Shown in pieces: positions 33,025 to 42,732 of a DNA stretch of 64,000 bases. Position numbers and translations under genes: made by a program. The notes beneath the pieces were generated by a model. The model saw only the letters and a list, made by a program, of their open reading frames with translations, did not search any database and had not been told where the DNA came from. Source of the stretch: Sulfurospirillum sp. (GTDB lineage Bacteria > Campylobacterota > Campylobacteria > Campylobacterales > Arcobacteraceae); the NCBI GenBank assembly GCA_030491005.1, contig JAKZMJ010000032.1, positions 186,001 to 250,000 on the forward strand, written 5' to 3'. The first letter of the stretch is position 1. Each line of letters opens with the position of its first letter.

Positions 33025-33406
33025 GAGATAACTTCTCCTTAAAACATCCTAATTGACAATATATAACATCAATATTACTTTTTTTAACTGTTGAACCAAC
33101 TCTTCTTAATGAGGTTTTCCTAGCTTCATTCCATAAGGTTTTACATTTTAATTTATATTCATTATTTGAATTTTTTCTTATATCATCATAAATCTTGTCT
33201 TCAAAGTCTTTAAAATCAATATTCCCAAAAACTCCTAATTCGCAAGAAGTTATTTTAATATTAATACTTTCACAAATCTTTGCCATTTTTATAACTTCAA
33301 CATTCATTTTTTTTGCCACTTTAAAAGCTTTTAAACATGGTAATTTATCCTCATCATCAAGTTCATCTAAGATATATTTTTTATTTGAAATGCTTATATC
33401 AGACAT
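33008..33406 (-). CDS. Conserved small protein of formate dehydrogenase clusters
   Basis: This is a 132-residue soluble protein whose function I do not recognise. The central and C-terminal parts carry two similar Cys motifs, SCELGVFG and YCQLGCF, with further Cys residues at LPCLKAF, AKICES and KLKCKTLW. The N-terminal half, DDEDKLPCLKAFKVAKKMNVEVIKMAKICE, looks helical, like a small DNA- or protein-binding domain. It overlaps fdhD by 8 bp and the modE-like gene by 17 bp, so it is translated with them. A link to cofactor or sulfur handling is suggested only by context. Confidence 0.7.
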   Translation of the reverse strand: MSDISISNKKYILDELDDEDKLPCLKAFKVAKKMNVEVIKMAKICESINIKITSCELGVFGNIDFKDFEDKIYDDIRKNSNNEYKLKCKTLWNEARKTSLRRVGSTVKKSNIDVIYCQLGCFKEKLSHANKS

Positions 33407-34187
33407 CTATTCTTCCTTGATGTGTATAGATATTCATTCTTTTACCTCTGGCAAATCCTATTAATGTGATACCGTGTTTATGTGCTATTTGTACACCTAG
33501 GTATGTAGGTGCAGTTCTTGATATGATTATAGGGATTTTATGCATTACTGATTTTATTACCATTTCAGAACTTAGGCGTCCTGATACAAAAAGAAGTGAC
33601 TTAGTGGTATCTAAACCTTGTATTTTACACTTGCCTATTGCTTTATCAATAGCATTATGTCGTCCAATATCTTCAGCTGTAATAGTTTGCCCATCAAGCA
33701 AGTAAATCATCGCTTTATGCACACAACCTGTTAAATTATAAAGTTCGCTTTCTTTATAAAATATTTTAATTTCCGAAGATATAGTATTTGCTTTAATCAA
33801 AAAAGAAGTTTGATTAAAAGCTACTTTAATATTACCATCAATATTACCAGTAATTCCACCACCACAACCACTAGTTAGTGTTTTTTCTTTATATAAGTTT
33901 GCAATTGAGTCTTTATTTATTTTAGCATCAACATAAACTTTTAAACCATCTTCACTTATATGGATTTTTTCTATATCTTTCATAGAAGAAATAACATTTT
34001 CACTCATCAAAAATCCAATTGCATGAGCATCTTGATCTTTTGGTATACACATCATTGATATTGTTTTCTGACCATTTAAATACAAATTTAAGCGTACCTC
34101 ATCAATAGTTACATCTTCAAATTCTTTAACTTCATTTCCTATAAGTTTGTCTATTATTACTGTTTTTAAATATTTGTCATTTTCCAT
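33399..34187 (-). CDS. fdhD: Formate dehydrogenase sulfurtransferase FdhD
   Basis: FdhD carries sulfur from a cysteine desulfurase to the molybdenum/tungsten cofactor of formate dehydrogenase. The 262-residue protein has the family motifs: MSENVI, the loop TSGCGGG with Cys108, TGCVHKA and the strongly conserved AEDIGRHNAIDK. The E. coli enzyme has two Cys in the loop (C-x2-C), whereas only one is present here, as in a subset of FdhD proteins. It is the first gene of the cofactor operon, with its own promoter upstream. Confidence 0.95.
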   Translation of the reverse strand: MENDKYLKTVIIDKLIGNEVKEFEDVTIDEVRLNLYLNGQKTISMMCIPKDQDAHAIGFLMSENVISSMKDIEKIHISEDGLKVYVDAKINKDSIANLYKEKTLTSGCGGGITGNIDGNIKVAFNQTSFLIKANTISSEIKIFYKESELYNLTGCVHKAMIYLLDGQTITAEDIGRHNAIDKAIGKCKIQGLDTTKSLLFVSGRLSSEMVIKSVMHKIPIIISRTAPTYLGVQIAHKHGITLIGFARGKRMNIYTHQGRIDV

Positions 34188-34217
34188 ATCTATATCCTAA
34201 ATGTGCATTTTTTGCAT

Positions 34218-34223
34218 ATTATA
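34218..34223 (-). promoter_or_regulatory. Candidate -10 box upstream of fdhD
   Basis: TATAAT on the minus strand lies 31 bp upstream of the fdhD start, in a gap that also holds the terminator of the preceding operon. Between this box and the gene are inverted TGCA motifs around a run of A, which could be an operator. No clear -35 box was seen. Confidence 0.5.
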
Positions 34224-34243
34224 TAAAGTTAAAAAAAACAAAA

Positions 34244-34260
34244 ATACTTTTTAAAAGTAT
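34244..34260 (-). terminator. Rho-independent terminator after the fdh operon
   Basis: The palindrome ATACTTTT-T-AAAAGTAT is followed, reading on the minus strand, by a T-rich tract (TTTTGTTTTTTTT). It lies 15 bp beyond the fdhI stop codon and would end the formate dehydrogenase transcript before fdhD. The stem is AT-rich and weak. Confidence 0.6.
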
Positions 34261-34275
34261 AATCGTTTTTTTTAT

Positions 34276-35229
34276 TTATGCTAAATCTTCTTCTAAAACA
34301 TCTGGTCTTAGTTGTTCTAAATATTCTTTTGCTAATCTTCCTTTTATTAGTCCAGGAATATAGCCTTTAACAGATACAACATAAGAATAAACTGTTTCAA
34401 ATACAAAAAATGAGATAATCGCAGAACCCATAAAGTGTACAAAAATCATTAGTCTTTTCAATTGTATTGTTTGTGCATAAGTAGATGAATCAGGAAACAT
34501 ATTCCATAAAATAAATCCACTTAAAACCAATAAAAAACCAAAAGCTACATACATATAATAATTAATTCTATCCATATGCTTGTATTTACCTCTTAAGAAA
34601 ATCTTATTCCATATTTTTGCACTTGGTCTTATAAAATATTTATGATCCTTAAAAGCTATTATGGTCATAATAAACCATATAGGTATCCAAGAAAGTCCTA
34701 TCATTTCGTGACTTGCTCTCATAAACCTTGCAAGTTCACCTCCATTTGTAATGTTCCCAAATGTTATAGAAAAACCAGTGATAAATAAATAAATCATAAT
34801 TATAATATTGATTAATAAAACAAATCTTTGAAAAATAGAATATACTTCAACTGTATCTTCTGCTTTAGTAATTTTTGCTTGTTTTCTTCCTTTTGTAATA
34901 ATAAACATACTTAAAAATAAAAAAAACTCAACAATAAATACTATAGGTAAAAGTTCTTGTCTTTCTTCAAATGCTCTAATAAACTCAGGTGCAATCGCAC
35001 TATAATTTGGACCAAATAATGTAACTTCCATTTGTTCATGTCTACTTAAACTTTCAAAAGCTACAACTTGACCATTTATATTACCTTGTAAAATTTGCAT
35101 TATAAACTGATATACATAATCTATATTAGCAATACTTGCTAAAAAGAAATACCAATATGTTAGAAGAATGAATAAAAAACCTATTATAAAATAGGCTTTA
35201 TATTCGTTTAAAAAACTTTTATTTTCCAT
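34276..35229 (-). CDS. fdhI: Formate dehydrogenase cytochrome b subunit (gamma)
   Basis: This inner-membrane subunit (317 residues) carries electrons from FdhB to the quinone pool. It has about four or five membrane segments: one near residue 10-30, one near 100-120, then the di-heme b core with His in RASHEMIGLSWIP and in MIFVHFMGSAIISF. The family is FdnI/FdoI-like cytochrome b556. The ATG at 35229 (MENKSF) overlaps the end of fdhB by 11 bp and is preceded by GGGAT. An upstream in-frame ATG at 35268 lies deep inside fdhB and is less likely. Confidence 0.9.
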   Translation of the reverse strand: MENKSFLNEYKAYFIIGFLFILLTYWYFFLASIANIDYVYQFIMQILQGNINGQVVAFESLSRHEQMEVTLFGPNYSAIAPEFIRAFEERQELLPIVFIVEFFLFLSMFIITKGRKQAKITKAEDTVEVYSIFQRFVLLINIIIMIYLFITGFSITFGNITNGGELARFMRASHEMIGLSWIPIWFIMTIIAFKDHKYFIRPSAKIWNKIFLRGKYKHMDRINYYMYVAFGFLLVLSGFILWNMFPDSSTYAQTIQLKRLMIFVHFMGSAIISFFVFETVYSYVVSVKGYIPGLIKGRLAKEYLEQLRPDVLEEDLA

Positions 35230-35833
35230 AAGCTTTATCCCAACCATAAGGTGCACTTTGCACACCATGACCAGCAGAAACTACTCTTTGTCTAAAAATA
35301 TTCGATACATCTTCCGCATCGCCTACAAGTAAAGCTTTTGTTGAACACATAGCAGCACAAACAGGAACTTTTCCTTCTGCTATTCTATTTTGTCCATACA
35401 ATTGTCTTTCATGTGCACTATTTGTATCTTCAGGACCTCCTGCACACATAGTACATTTATCCATAACACCTTTTGTTCCAAATGCCCCATTTGAAGGAAA
35501 TTGTGGGGCTCCAAAAGGACAGGCATATAAACAATAAGAACATCCTATACAGATATCCTTATCATGTAAAACAATGCCATCTTCTCTTATATAAAAACAA
35601 TCCACTGGACAAACTTCTTCGCAAGGTGCATCTGTACAGTGCATACAAGCAATTGATAAAGAAAACTCTTTTCCTTGAATTCCTTCATTTATAGTTACTA
35701 CTTTTCTCCTTGAGATTTCAACAGGTAATTCATGTGCTTCTGCACAAGCAACTGAACAACCATCACAGTGAATACATCTATTTTCATCACAAAAAAATTT
35801 CATTCTTGAAAAATCTACATTATTATTACTCAT
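35219..35833 (-). CDS. fdhB: Formate dehydrogenase iron-sulfur subunit (beta)
   Basis: The 204-residue subunit holds four [4Fe-4S] clusters. The Cys groups are CIHCDGCSVAC (about residue 17), CMHCTDAPCEEVC, CIGCSYCLYAC and CTMC with a later CAAMC. It links the catalytic subunit FdhA to the membrane cytochrome FdhI. It has no signal of its own, so it probably crosses the membrane as a complex with the Tat signal of FdhA. It starts 9 bp after fdhA. Confidence 0.95.
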   Translation of the reverse strand: MSNNNVDFSRMKFFCDENRCIHCDGCSVACAEAHELPVEISRRKVVTINEGIQGKEFSLSIACMHCTDAPCEEVCPVDCFYIREDGIVLHDKDICIGCSYCLYACPFGAPQFPSNGAFGTKGVMDKCTMCAGGPEDTNSAHERQLYGQNRIAEGKVPVCAAMCSTKALLVGDAEDVSNIFRQRVVSAGHGVQSAPYGWDKAYGK

Positions 35834-35842
35834 CTTGTTCTC

Positions 35843-38674
35843 CTATGCTTTTTGAATTCGACATAATCCACCTTTTGTCTCAGGTATTTGGGTAACAATG
35901 TCATAACCATAATTTGTAACCGTATTGGCGCTCTCCCCTAAAGCATGAGGTACAGTTCCACTTGGATATTTATCTTTTAATTCCACACCTTCTAATACAC
36001 CAGCAAAATGAATAGGAATAAAAATTCTATCAGAACTAACAGAATATGAATATTTTGCTTTTACTTTGATTTTTGTTCCTTGGGGTGAATGAATCCACAT
36101 CATAGCTCCATCTCTAATATCATGCTTGGATGCTAAATTAGGATTAATATCACAAAACATTTCAGGAGTTAGTTTTGCAAGATATTTTGACGATCTACTT
36201 TCCATTCCTGCACCATTCATATTAACAAGTCTACCAGTTACTAAATTAATAGGAAAATCTTTTGCCCAATCTTGTTTTGTTTGTTCAGATATATATCTAG
36301 TATCAACCCTATAATGATTTTTTTTATCTTCAAAACTAGGATAATCTTTTACTAAATCAGTTCTTGGTGAATGTAAAGGTTCACGATGTAAAGGAATTGG
36401 ATCTGCAAATGTCCATACTTTAGCTCTTGCTTTTGCATTTCCATAAGGAGCCATACCAGCTTCCATACATTTTTGTGCAATTATATTAGAAGTATCAACT
36501 TTCCAATTTTTTCCAATTGCTTTTTTCTCTTTATCACTTAGCTTAATACCTAAAACTTTTTCAATATTTTTCTTATTAATTTCAGGATAACCATCTTTAT
36601 TTGAAGAACCTTTAGGAGCTGAGCCAACTCCTGCTAATAAATCAACTCCATCATGTTCTAAGCCAAATCTATTTCTAAATCCCATTCCACCTTCAGATAC
36701 TTTTCTATTAATATTATATAAAACAGGAGAACCACTATGAGTTTCCGTCCAACAAGGCCATGGTAAACCATAATATTCACCTTTCATCTTGCCATAACCT
36801 CTGCTTGATACTTCATCAAACATATGCCAATTTTTTTGATGCTTTTTCAATCTTTTAGCAGTCCAACCAGTTAGTCCAATAGTTTTTATAATTCTTGCTA
36901 TTTCATCAGTAGCATCTTCTGGCCACTTATAAGATTTTTTATTTTTAGCTACTGTCATTCCAGCAGTAAGTTCATCATAAAACCCAAGTTTTTTAGCTAA
37001 TAAAAACATAATATCTTGATCAGCTTTTGACTCATACATAGGTTTAATGACTTCACTTCTCCATTGAGCTGCTCTATTTGTTGCTGTTACAGAACCACTT
37101 GTTTCAAATTGAGTAGCAGCTGGTAAAATATACACATCATCTTGTTTATCTGTTAAAATTGCACCTTCATTTACAAAAGGATCACAAAAAACAGCAATAT
37201 CAAGATTGTCTAACGCTTCTTTTACTTTTTTAGTTTGTGCGGTTGATGTTATACCATTACCCATTACAAACAATGCTTTTAATCTTGTATTAGCATTATA
37301 AATCTTATCTTCACCAGGGTTTCCACCTAAAACACCAGCCCACCACCTAGAAAGTGTAAAGCCTTTTTTATTCATCCACGATGGATCTTTAAATCTTCCT
37401 TTTAGCCACTTATAATCAACACCCCAAGATTTTGCAAAATATTTCCATGAACCATCACTTAATCCATAATATCCAGGTAAAGTGTGAGATAAACAACACA
37501 TATCAGTTGCACCTTGAACATTATCATGACCTCTTAAAATATTACACCCTCCACCTTCAACACCCATATTACCAAGTGCTAATTGTAAAATTGGAGCCAT
37601 TCTTGTATTTGAAGAACCATTTGAATGCTGAGTTAAACCCATAGCCCAAATTAGTGTTCCAGGAGTATTAGAAGCATAATGTTTTGTAATTTGTACAATT
37701 AAATCTGCATCAACTCCTGTCACATCAGCTACTCTTTCAATTGGCCAATTCTTAGCTTCTTTCATGATGTCTTCCATTCCATAAACTCTATCTTTTATGA
37801 AATTTTCATCATGCCAAGCATTTTTAAAAATAATATTTAGCATTCCATACATAAATGCAATATCAGTACCTGGTCTAATTTGTGCATAATAATCTGCTTT
37901 TGCAGCAGTTTTAGTAAATCTTGGGTCTACAACAATTATTTTTGCATTATTTCTCTCTTTTGCTTTTAAAAAATGTTGAAAACCAACAGGATGATTAACT
38001 GCTGGATTTGCTCCAAATATAATAATAGCTTTTGCATTTTGAATATCACCTAAAGAATTTGTCATAGCACCATAACCCCATGTATTTGCCACACCGGCAA
38101 CTGTTGAGCTATGTCAAATTCTAGCTTGGTGATCTATATTATTAGTTCCATACATAGCAGCAAATTTTCTAAAATAATATGATTGCTCTGTACCAAACTT
38201 AGCTGAGCCTAGAAACATAGTAGAATCAGGTCCTGCTGTTTGTCTTAATTTTTCTAATTTAGTTCCTATTTCTTCAATTGCATTTTCCCAAGAAATTCTA
38301 TGCCATTTTCCATTTTTCTTAACCATTGGATGTTTTAATCTAACTTCTGAACGAATTACATTTATAACATCGGCACCTTTACAACAATGTCCTCCAAGTG
38401 AAACTGGATGATCTTGTGCAACTTCTTGTCTAACCCAAACACCATTTTGAACTTCTGCAATTACTCCACAACCTACTGAACATGCTGTACAAATCGTTTT
38501 TACCAATTTTGAATTGGGAAATGGATTTTTAATCTCACTTTTTGTAGCATTTCTAGTTACTTTTGTACTTGCAAAAGACCTTGTTACTCCAAATGCACTA
38601 GCAAGCGCTGCCATTTTCATAAATGAGCGTCGTCCTACTTTAGCATTTAGAGCCTCATATGTATTAATTGACAT
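35843..38674 (-). CDS. fdhA: Formate dehydrogenase catalytic subunit, selenoprotein
   Basis: The enzyme oxidises formate to CO2 with a molybdenum or tungsten bis-MGD cofactor. The gene reads through an in-frame TGA at 38114-38116 as selenocysteine at residue 187, giving about 943 residues. The sequence around it, QARI-Sec-HSSTVAGVANTWG, is the hallmark of FdnG-type enzymes. The N-terminus has a twin-arginine signal (RRSFMKMAALASA), so the enzyme faces the periplasm. A cluster motif CTACSVGC with later CCKGAD binds [4Fe-4S]. The C-terminal domain (HSPQGTKIKVKA, cofactor binding) is complete. Ordinary gene finders would split it into two genes at the TGA. Confidence 0.97.
38086..38100 (-). promoter_or_regulatory. 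SECIS hairpin for selenocysteine insertion in fdhA
   Basis: Thirteen bases downstream of the TGA on the minus strand, TTGCC and GGCAA form a 5-bp stem with the loop GGTGT. Bacterial SECIS elements sit in this position, and the E. coli fdhF element has a comparable GGUCU loop recognised by SelB. The hairpin lies within the coding sequence. Confidence 0.75.
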
Positions 38675-38695
38675 ATGCTTCTCCTACTTTAGATT

Positions 38696-38911
38696 TTATT
38701 TTGCGCTCTTGTAATACTCTTCCCAAGTCGCAGTTTTTTTGTATAGTATTTCTTGTTTTTTAGAACTACCTACAACAACACCATTATTGCTTCCATCTTG
38801 AACAGATTTAGCACTTGCAGCCAATACATTGGTACTAGCAATTGCAACTGAACCAACAGCTGCTACTATGGCAGTTTTTTTAGCGAATTCTCTTCTGCTT
38901 GTTTGCACCAC
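38696..38911 (-). CDS. Small Tat-signal protein of formate dehydrogenase operons
   Basis: This short protein of about 71 residues has a twin-arginine signal (TSRREFAKKTAIVAAVGSVAIAS) and ends in WEEYYKSAK. Proteins of this type occur beside formate dehydrogenase genes in Campylobacterota and Proteobacteria; their role is unknown, possibly assembly or a small accessory subunit. I chose a GTG start just after AAGGGGG. A longer frame from an ATG at 38974 would place the Tat motif too far from the N-terminus. It lies 21 bp before fdhA. Confidence 0.82.
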   Translation of the reverse strand: MVQTSRREFAKKTAIVAAVGSVAIASTNVLAASAKSVQDGSNNGVVVGSSKKQEILYKKTATWEEYYKSAK

Positions 38912-39013
38912 TGACCCCCTTATAGAAATTAAGCCCCATTTGATATATTTAAAGAGACTTTGTAAAAAAAACAAAATATTTTTTACAAAATCTCCTATAA
39001 AATAATAATTTTC

Positions 39014-39775
39014 TTAAACTCCATCTTCTATATCATAAGCAATATCATGTTTTATATTCTCATTATCTAATTGTTTTAATTGCTTATTTTTAAATCTTCT
39101 TTCTTTTTCTGCATCTGAGATTATTTCAATTGGTTTTTGTTCTTGTATTTGATCTTTTTTATTAGGTTTTGATACTTCTAAATAAAGTCTTTCAAATTCT
39201 ATAAAAGAATGTAAAATAATCATAAGTTCTTTATAAATCACAGAATCATTATGTTCGTATATATCTTTTGCAAATTCATCTATAAAATTATTTAAAATCT
39301 CAGAAAAGATACAATGAACAGTATTTTCATATTCACTTTCGTCTTTGGATACCAAATCTACTAAATTAGCCATTAAGGAAAAAATAAAACCTACAGAATC
39401 TTCATATTCAAAATATAATTTTTCATTTCGTCTTATTTTAGTTTTTGCAAGAAATTGAATCATCTCAACTCTTTTTTTCCCTGATTCAACACCTTCATCA
39501 TAAAAAGATGCAGTTTGTCTGATATTTTTTGAAAGAGGTGAATGAAATAAATTATCAAATTCTTCTATAAGTTTTATATTAGATAAAGGATCTAATAATT
39601 TTGAAAGTTTTTCCATAGCTATTTGTGAACTTGAATCTAATGAATTGCTTTTAAATAAATTAACCAAACTTATTAATTCAAAATAATTATGTGTATCCTT
39701 ACTTAAAATAAAAAAATTAGCAAATAAATTATAATAAAGAGCTCTTGATTTGTTGATTTTATTTTTATCTTGCAT
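39014..39775 (-). CDS. TorD/DmsD-like molybdoenzyme chaperone
   Basis: The 253-residue, mostly helical protein resembles the TorD family, which binds Tat signals of molybdoenzymes and holds them until the cofactor is in place. Matching features are the N-terminal ALYYNLFANFFIL helix, EEFDNLFHSP in the position of the conserved E-x-x-LF region, and ASFYDEG with a later helical domain. The C-terminus (about 45 residues) is charged and probably unstructured. The start at 39775 has AAGGA upstream and overlaps the preceding gene by 11 bp. It is expected to serve FdhA. Confidence 0.8.
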   Translation of the reverse strand: MQDKNKINKSRALYYNLFANFFILSKDTHNYFELISLVNLFKSNSLDSSSQIAMEKLSKLLDPLSNIKLIEEFDNLFHSPLSKNIRQTASFYDEGVESGKKRVEMIQFLAKTKIRRNEKLYFEYEDSVGFIFSLMANLVDLVSKDESEYENTVHCIFSEILNNFIDEFAKDIYEHNDSVIYKELMIILHSFIEFERLYLEVSKPNKKDQIQEQKPIEIISDAEKERRFKNKQLKQLDNENIKHDIAYDIEDGV

Positions 39776-41462
39776 TAAGAATTCCTTTGTTTTTTTCATC
39801 AAAATAATTTTGCATCATTATTTTAGGTTTACAATTTGCACAACAATATAAACTTTTTTCCTTGATCTTATCACCTTTAAACAAGGGAAGCATAATTGAA
39901 GCTATTTTATCAATAGCTTTTGTTGTCGCAAACTCTTCTCCACACTCAAGACAAGCAAACAGTGTATCTTTGGCTAGTATATTTTCTTTAAACCACATAG
40001 GTTCTAATTTTATAACATCTCTTTGTATTGTTAAGCAATCACTCTCAGGACAAGAAACTTCACAATAACCACAAGAAGTACATAAAGATGGATTAAGTCT
40101 TAAGGTATTATCAGAAGCATCTGCTTGTAGGGCATTTACATTACAAGCTCCTACACATACCAGACATAAAGTACAAGTACTTTCATTTACTTTTACTAAA
40201 CCATAGTGTACATACTCCCCCGTTGTAACCTCACCTAAATTGTCATTTTGCACAATATTAGATAATCTAATGGCAAAAATTTCTCTTTTTCTTGAATTGC
40301 TTTCATTAAAAGTAAATCTTGAATTAGGAATAAAAGAAACTTTTTTAATAGCTTGTCTTAGTTCTTCTTCATTCATAGCAAGTAAAATAGCATCTAGCCC
40401 ATATTTTTTTTGATAAATTTGATTTAAGATACTTATTGCATCTTTTGTACCTTGTGATAGTAAGTCTGTGTAAAGTATACTTTGAGCTCCTGATTCTTGC
40501 ACAATAGTTAAAAGATCACATTCATCTAAAAATTGTTCACCATCAATAGCAAAAGGAAGTATATTTTCTTTTATTTGTATATCTAAATTATCTATTTGCA
40601 TTTTATTTGGCACTATTAAAGCAATATGTCCATTTAAAAATTTTGACATTTCATAAATAGCTTCTTTGTTACTAGGAGTATACTCTAAAGCACCAGAAGG
40701 ACAAACTGAAATACAAGCCCCACAACCTGTGCAATTTATTTGGGAAAAAGCCAGTGTTTTACTAGTATCATCTTTGCTAATTGCAACTGTAGGGCATACT
40801 TCTTCACACTTAGAGCATATAACTTCTCTTCTTTCATGGTATTGACAAATATTTTTATCGTATATTGTATATTTTTTATACTCATATTGCTTAATATTGG
40901 CTCTTAGTGTATTTATAACATCTTCAAGTGAAGTATCATTTGGGTCTAATGTTCCACTTTGTTTTAATCCCATCAGTTTTGCATCAAACCATACTATTTG
41001 ATCAACAAAAATATCAACATCTTTGTGTTCATCATCAACTGTAACAATTAAATTTCCAATATGACCTGTAATGTTTTTTATAATACTTTCATCAATATGG
41101 AATAAATCAAATTCTTCAAGTATTGAATTATTTAAAAAGTCTTTTTTTTCTTCGTCATTACATACAAGCAAAACTTTATTTTGAACTTCTTGTGAATAAG
41201 TAATATCTTTTGCTAAATCAAATCTTAAGGCATTTAATTCATATAACTTTTCAACATTCTTAATTTTTGCAGAATCACTATCTTTAGAATTTTTAATATA
41301 AAATCCTATTTCATTTGCTATAACTTCAGCATCAATACTCTTCGTATTTGATACTAAGTAATCATAACTTTCTATTGTTGATAAATTATTGCTTACTAGA
41401 ATTTTATCAGAAAGAGGAAAATCAAGTTTTTTGTCATCATAATATATAAATTCTTGCATCAT
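39765..41462 (-). CDS. Polyferredoxin of the formate dehydrogenase operon
   Basis: This 565-residue cytoplasmic-type iron-sulfur protein has no signal peptide. It carries a Cys-rich CSKCEEVCP, a ferredoxin motif CTGCGACISVCP (about residue 243), and in the C-terminal half CTLCLVCVGAC and CTSCGYCEVSCP. A pair FACLECG and CCANC near the end could bind zinc or another cluster. Such proteins are the first gene of many Campylobacterota fdh operons. Their exact role, perhaps electron transfer or assembly, is not established. It starts the operon, with AAAGG upstream of an ATGATG start. Confidence 0.82.
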   Translation of the reverse strand: MMQEFIYYDDKKLDFPLSDKILVSNNLSTIESYDYLVSNTKSIDAEVIANEIGFYIKNSKDSDSAKIKNVEKLYELNALRFDLAKDITYSQEVQNKVLLVCNDEEKKDFLNNSILEEFDLFHIDESIIKNITGHIGNLIVTVDDEHKDVDIFVDQIVWFDAKLMGLKQSGTLDPNDTSLEDVINTLRANIKQYEYKKYTIYDKNICQYHERREVICSKCEEVCPTVAISKDDTSKTLAFSQINCTGCGACISVCPSGALEYTPSNKEAIYEMSKFLNGHIALIVPNKMQIDNLDIQIKENILPFAIDGEQFLDECDLLTIVQESGAQSILYTDLLSQGTKDAISILNQIYQKKYGLDAILLAMNEEELRQAIKKVSFIPNSRFTFNESNSRKREIFAIRLSNIVQNDNLGEVTTGEYVHYGLVKVNESTCTLCLVCVGACNVNALQADASDNTLRLNPSLCTSCGYCEVSCPESDCLTIQRDVIKLEPMWFKENILAKDTLFACLECGEEFATTKAIDKIASIMLPLFKGDKIKEKSLYCCANCKPKIMMQNYFDEKNKGILNAR

Positions 41463-41470
41463 TTGCCTTT

Positions 41471-41541
41471 GGTAAAATTTACTTTACCATTTTATAGCTA
41501 TATAGCTTATACTTTTATTAAAAGGTAAACTATTCTTTACC
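41471..41541. promoter_or_regulatory. Paired 18-bp palindromic operators in the fdh/sensor divergent promoter region
   Basis: The sequence GGTAAA-N6-TTTACC occurs twice, at 41471-41488 and 41524-41541. The centres are 53 bp apart, about five helical turns, so a dimer bound to each would face the same side of the DNA. The left copy lies just upstream of the fdh operon start codon (41462) and next to a TATAAA-like -10 on the minus strand. The right copy lies upstream of a TATAAT-like -10 at about 41563 for the sensor operon. One regulator could control both operons. Confidence 0.7.
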
Positions 41542-41589
41542 TAAGAAATATAAAATATTGTGATATAATATATTTTATAAAGGATTATT

Positions 41590-42732
41590 TTGTTTAAAAA
41601 AATACTTTTTATAATGTTTGTTCTATCTTCTATTTTGTATCTCATATTTAGAAATAAAATATACAATGATAAGGTTTTATTATTTGGCTCTTCTTTACCA
41701 AAAACTGGGATTATGAAAGCTTGGGGGAATAGTGTTAATCACGGTACTAATGCATATTTTAAATATGTTAATGAAAATAATATATTAACAAAGAACAAAA
41801 AAATTAAACTTGTAGATTATGATGATAAATATGAACCTGAGTTAACATATGATAATATAAAAAAATTAATTTATAAAGATAAAATATTTGCTCTTTATGG
41901 TTTTGTAGGAACACCTACTGTAAAATATATTTTTCCTTTATTAGAAAATACAAATATACCATTTATTGCAGCTTTTACAGGAGCTGATTTTTTACGAAAT
42001 ACTTCAAAACCTAATATAGTAAACTTTAGAAGCTCTTACAAAGAAGAACTTTATAAAATCGTTTCTTACCTTAAAAATAAAAAAAATATTAGTAAATTTG
42101 CAATTTTTTATCAAAATGATGATTATGGTAAAGAAGGATATGTATCATTAGTAAAAACTCTAAATAAACAAAGTTTAAAATTAATAGCCCAAGGAACCTA
42201 TAAAAGAAATACTTTATCAATAACACATGCTTTTGCTGAAATTAAAAATGCTAAACCTGAAGCTATTATCTTAGTTGGAGCATACAAAGCAAATGCCTTA
42301 TTTATAAAAAAAGCAAAACAAAATAAAAACTTAAAAAATGCTATCTTTTCTATTTTATCATTTGGTGATGCAAATGAGATGGTTAAAGAACTAAATTATA
42401 ATACTTCTAATGTCTTATTTTCACAAGTTGTACCAAGCTACAATAATAATAAAATAAAAGTAGTTCAAGAATATCAAAGATTAATGAGCAAGTATTATCC
42501 AAATGAATCCTTAGGATTTATCTCCTTAGAGTCTTTTTTAGTAGCAAAAACTATTGTAAATGCTTTAAATAATATTGATGGAAATATTACAAGAGAAAAC
42601 TTCTTAGAAAAAATTAAAACTCTATCTTCTACTCAATTAAATGGAATTCACACTACTTATAAAAATACACAACTTCTAAATAAGGTATATTTATTTGAAT
42701 ACAAAAATAATGATTTTAAAGAAATTTATTAA
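41590..42732 (+). CDS. Periplasmic ligand-binding protein (LivK-like) of a sensory operon
   Basis: The 380-residue protein has an N-terminal hydrophobic segment (about residues 3-20) acting as a signal or anchor, then a type I periplasmic binding fold as in branched-chain amino-acid receptors: the start VLLFGSSLPKTG, the GFVGTPTVKYIFPLLE loop, FAIFYQNDDYGKEGY and ILVGAYKANALFIKKA. No transporter genes are nearby. Its stop overlaps the start of a histidine kinase (TAATG), so it probably senses a ligand for that kinase rather than supplying a transporter. Confidence 0.82.
   Translation: MFKKILFIMFVLSSILYLIFRNKIYNDKVLLFGSSLPKTGIMKAWGNSVNHGTNAYFKYVNENNILTKNKKIKLVDYDDKYEPELTYDNIKKLIYKDKIFALYGFVGTPTVKYIFPLLENTNIPFIAAFTGADFLRNTSKPNIVNFRSSYKEELYKIVSYLKNKKNISKFAIFYQNDDYGKEGYVSLVKTLNKQSLKLIAQGTYKRNTLSITHAFAEIKNAKPEAIILVGAYKANALFIKKAKQNKNLKNAIFSILSFGDANEMVKELNYNTSNVLFSQVVPSYNNNKIKVVQEYQRLMSKYYPNESLGFISLESFLVAKTIVNALNNIDGNITRENFLEKIKTLSSTQLNGIHTTYKNTQLLNKVYLFEYKNNDFKEIY

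Noticed and set aside
34203-34217. ModE operator at the fdhD promoter
   Set aside because: Inverted TGCA motifs exist, but they do not resemble the known ModE box closely enough to name them as such.
35230-35268. Longer start for the fdhI gene
   Set aside because: It would extend the protein 13 residues into fdhB with no hydrophobic or conserved sequence. The ATG at 35229 is better placed.
38093-38116. Two separate formate dehydrogenase genes
   Set aside because: The break is an in-frame TGA in the exact position of selenocysteine, with a hairpin behind it. It is one selenoprotein gene.
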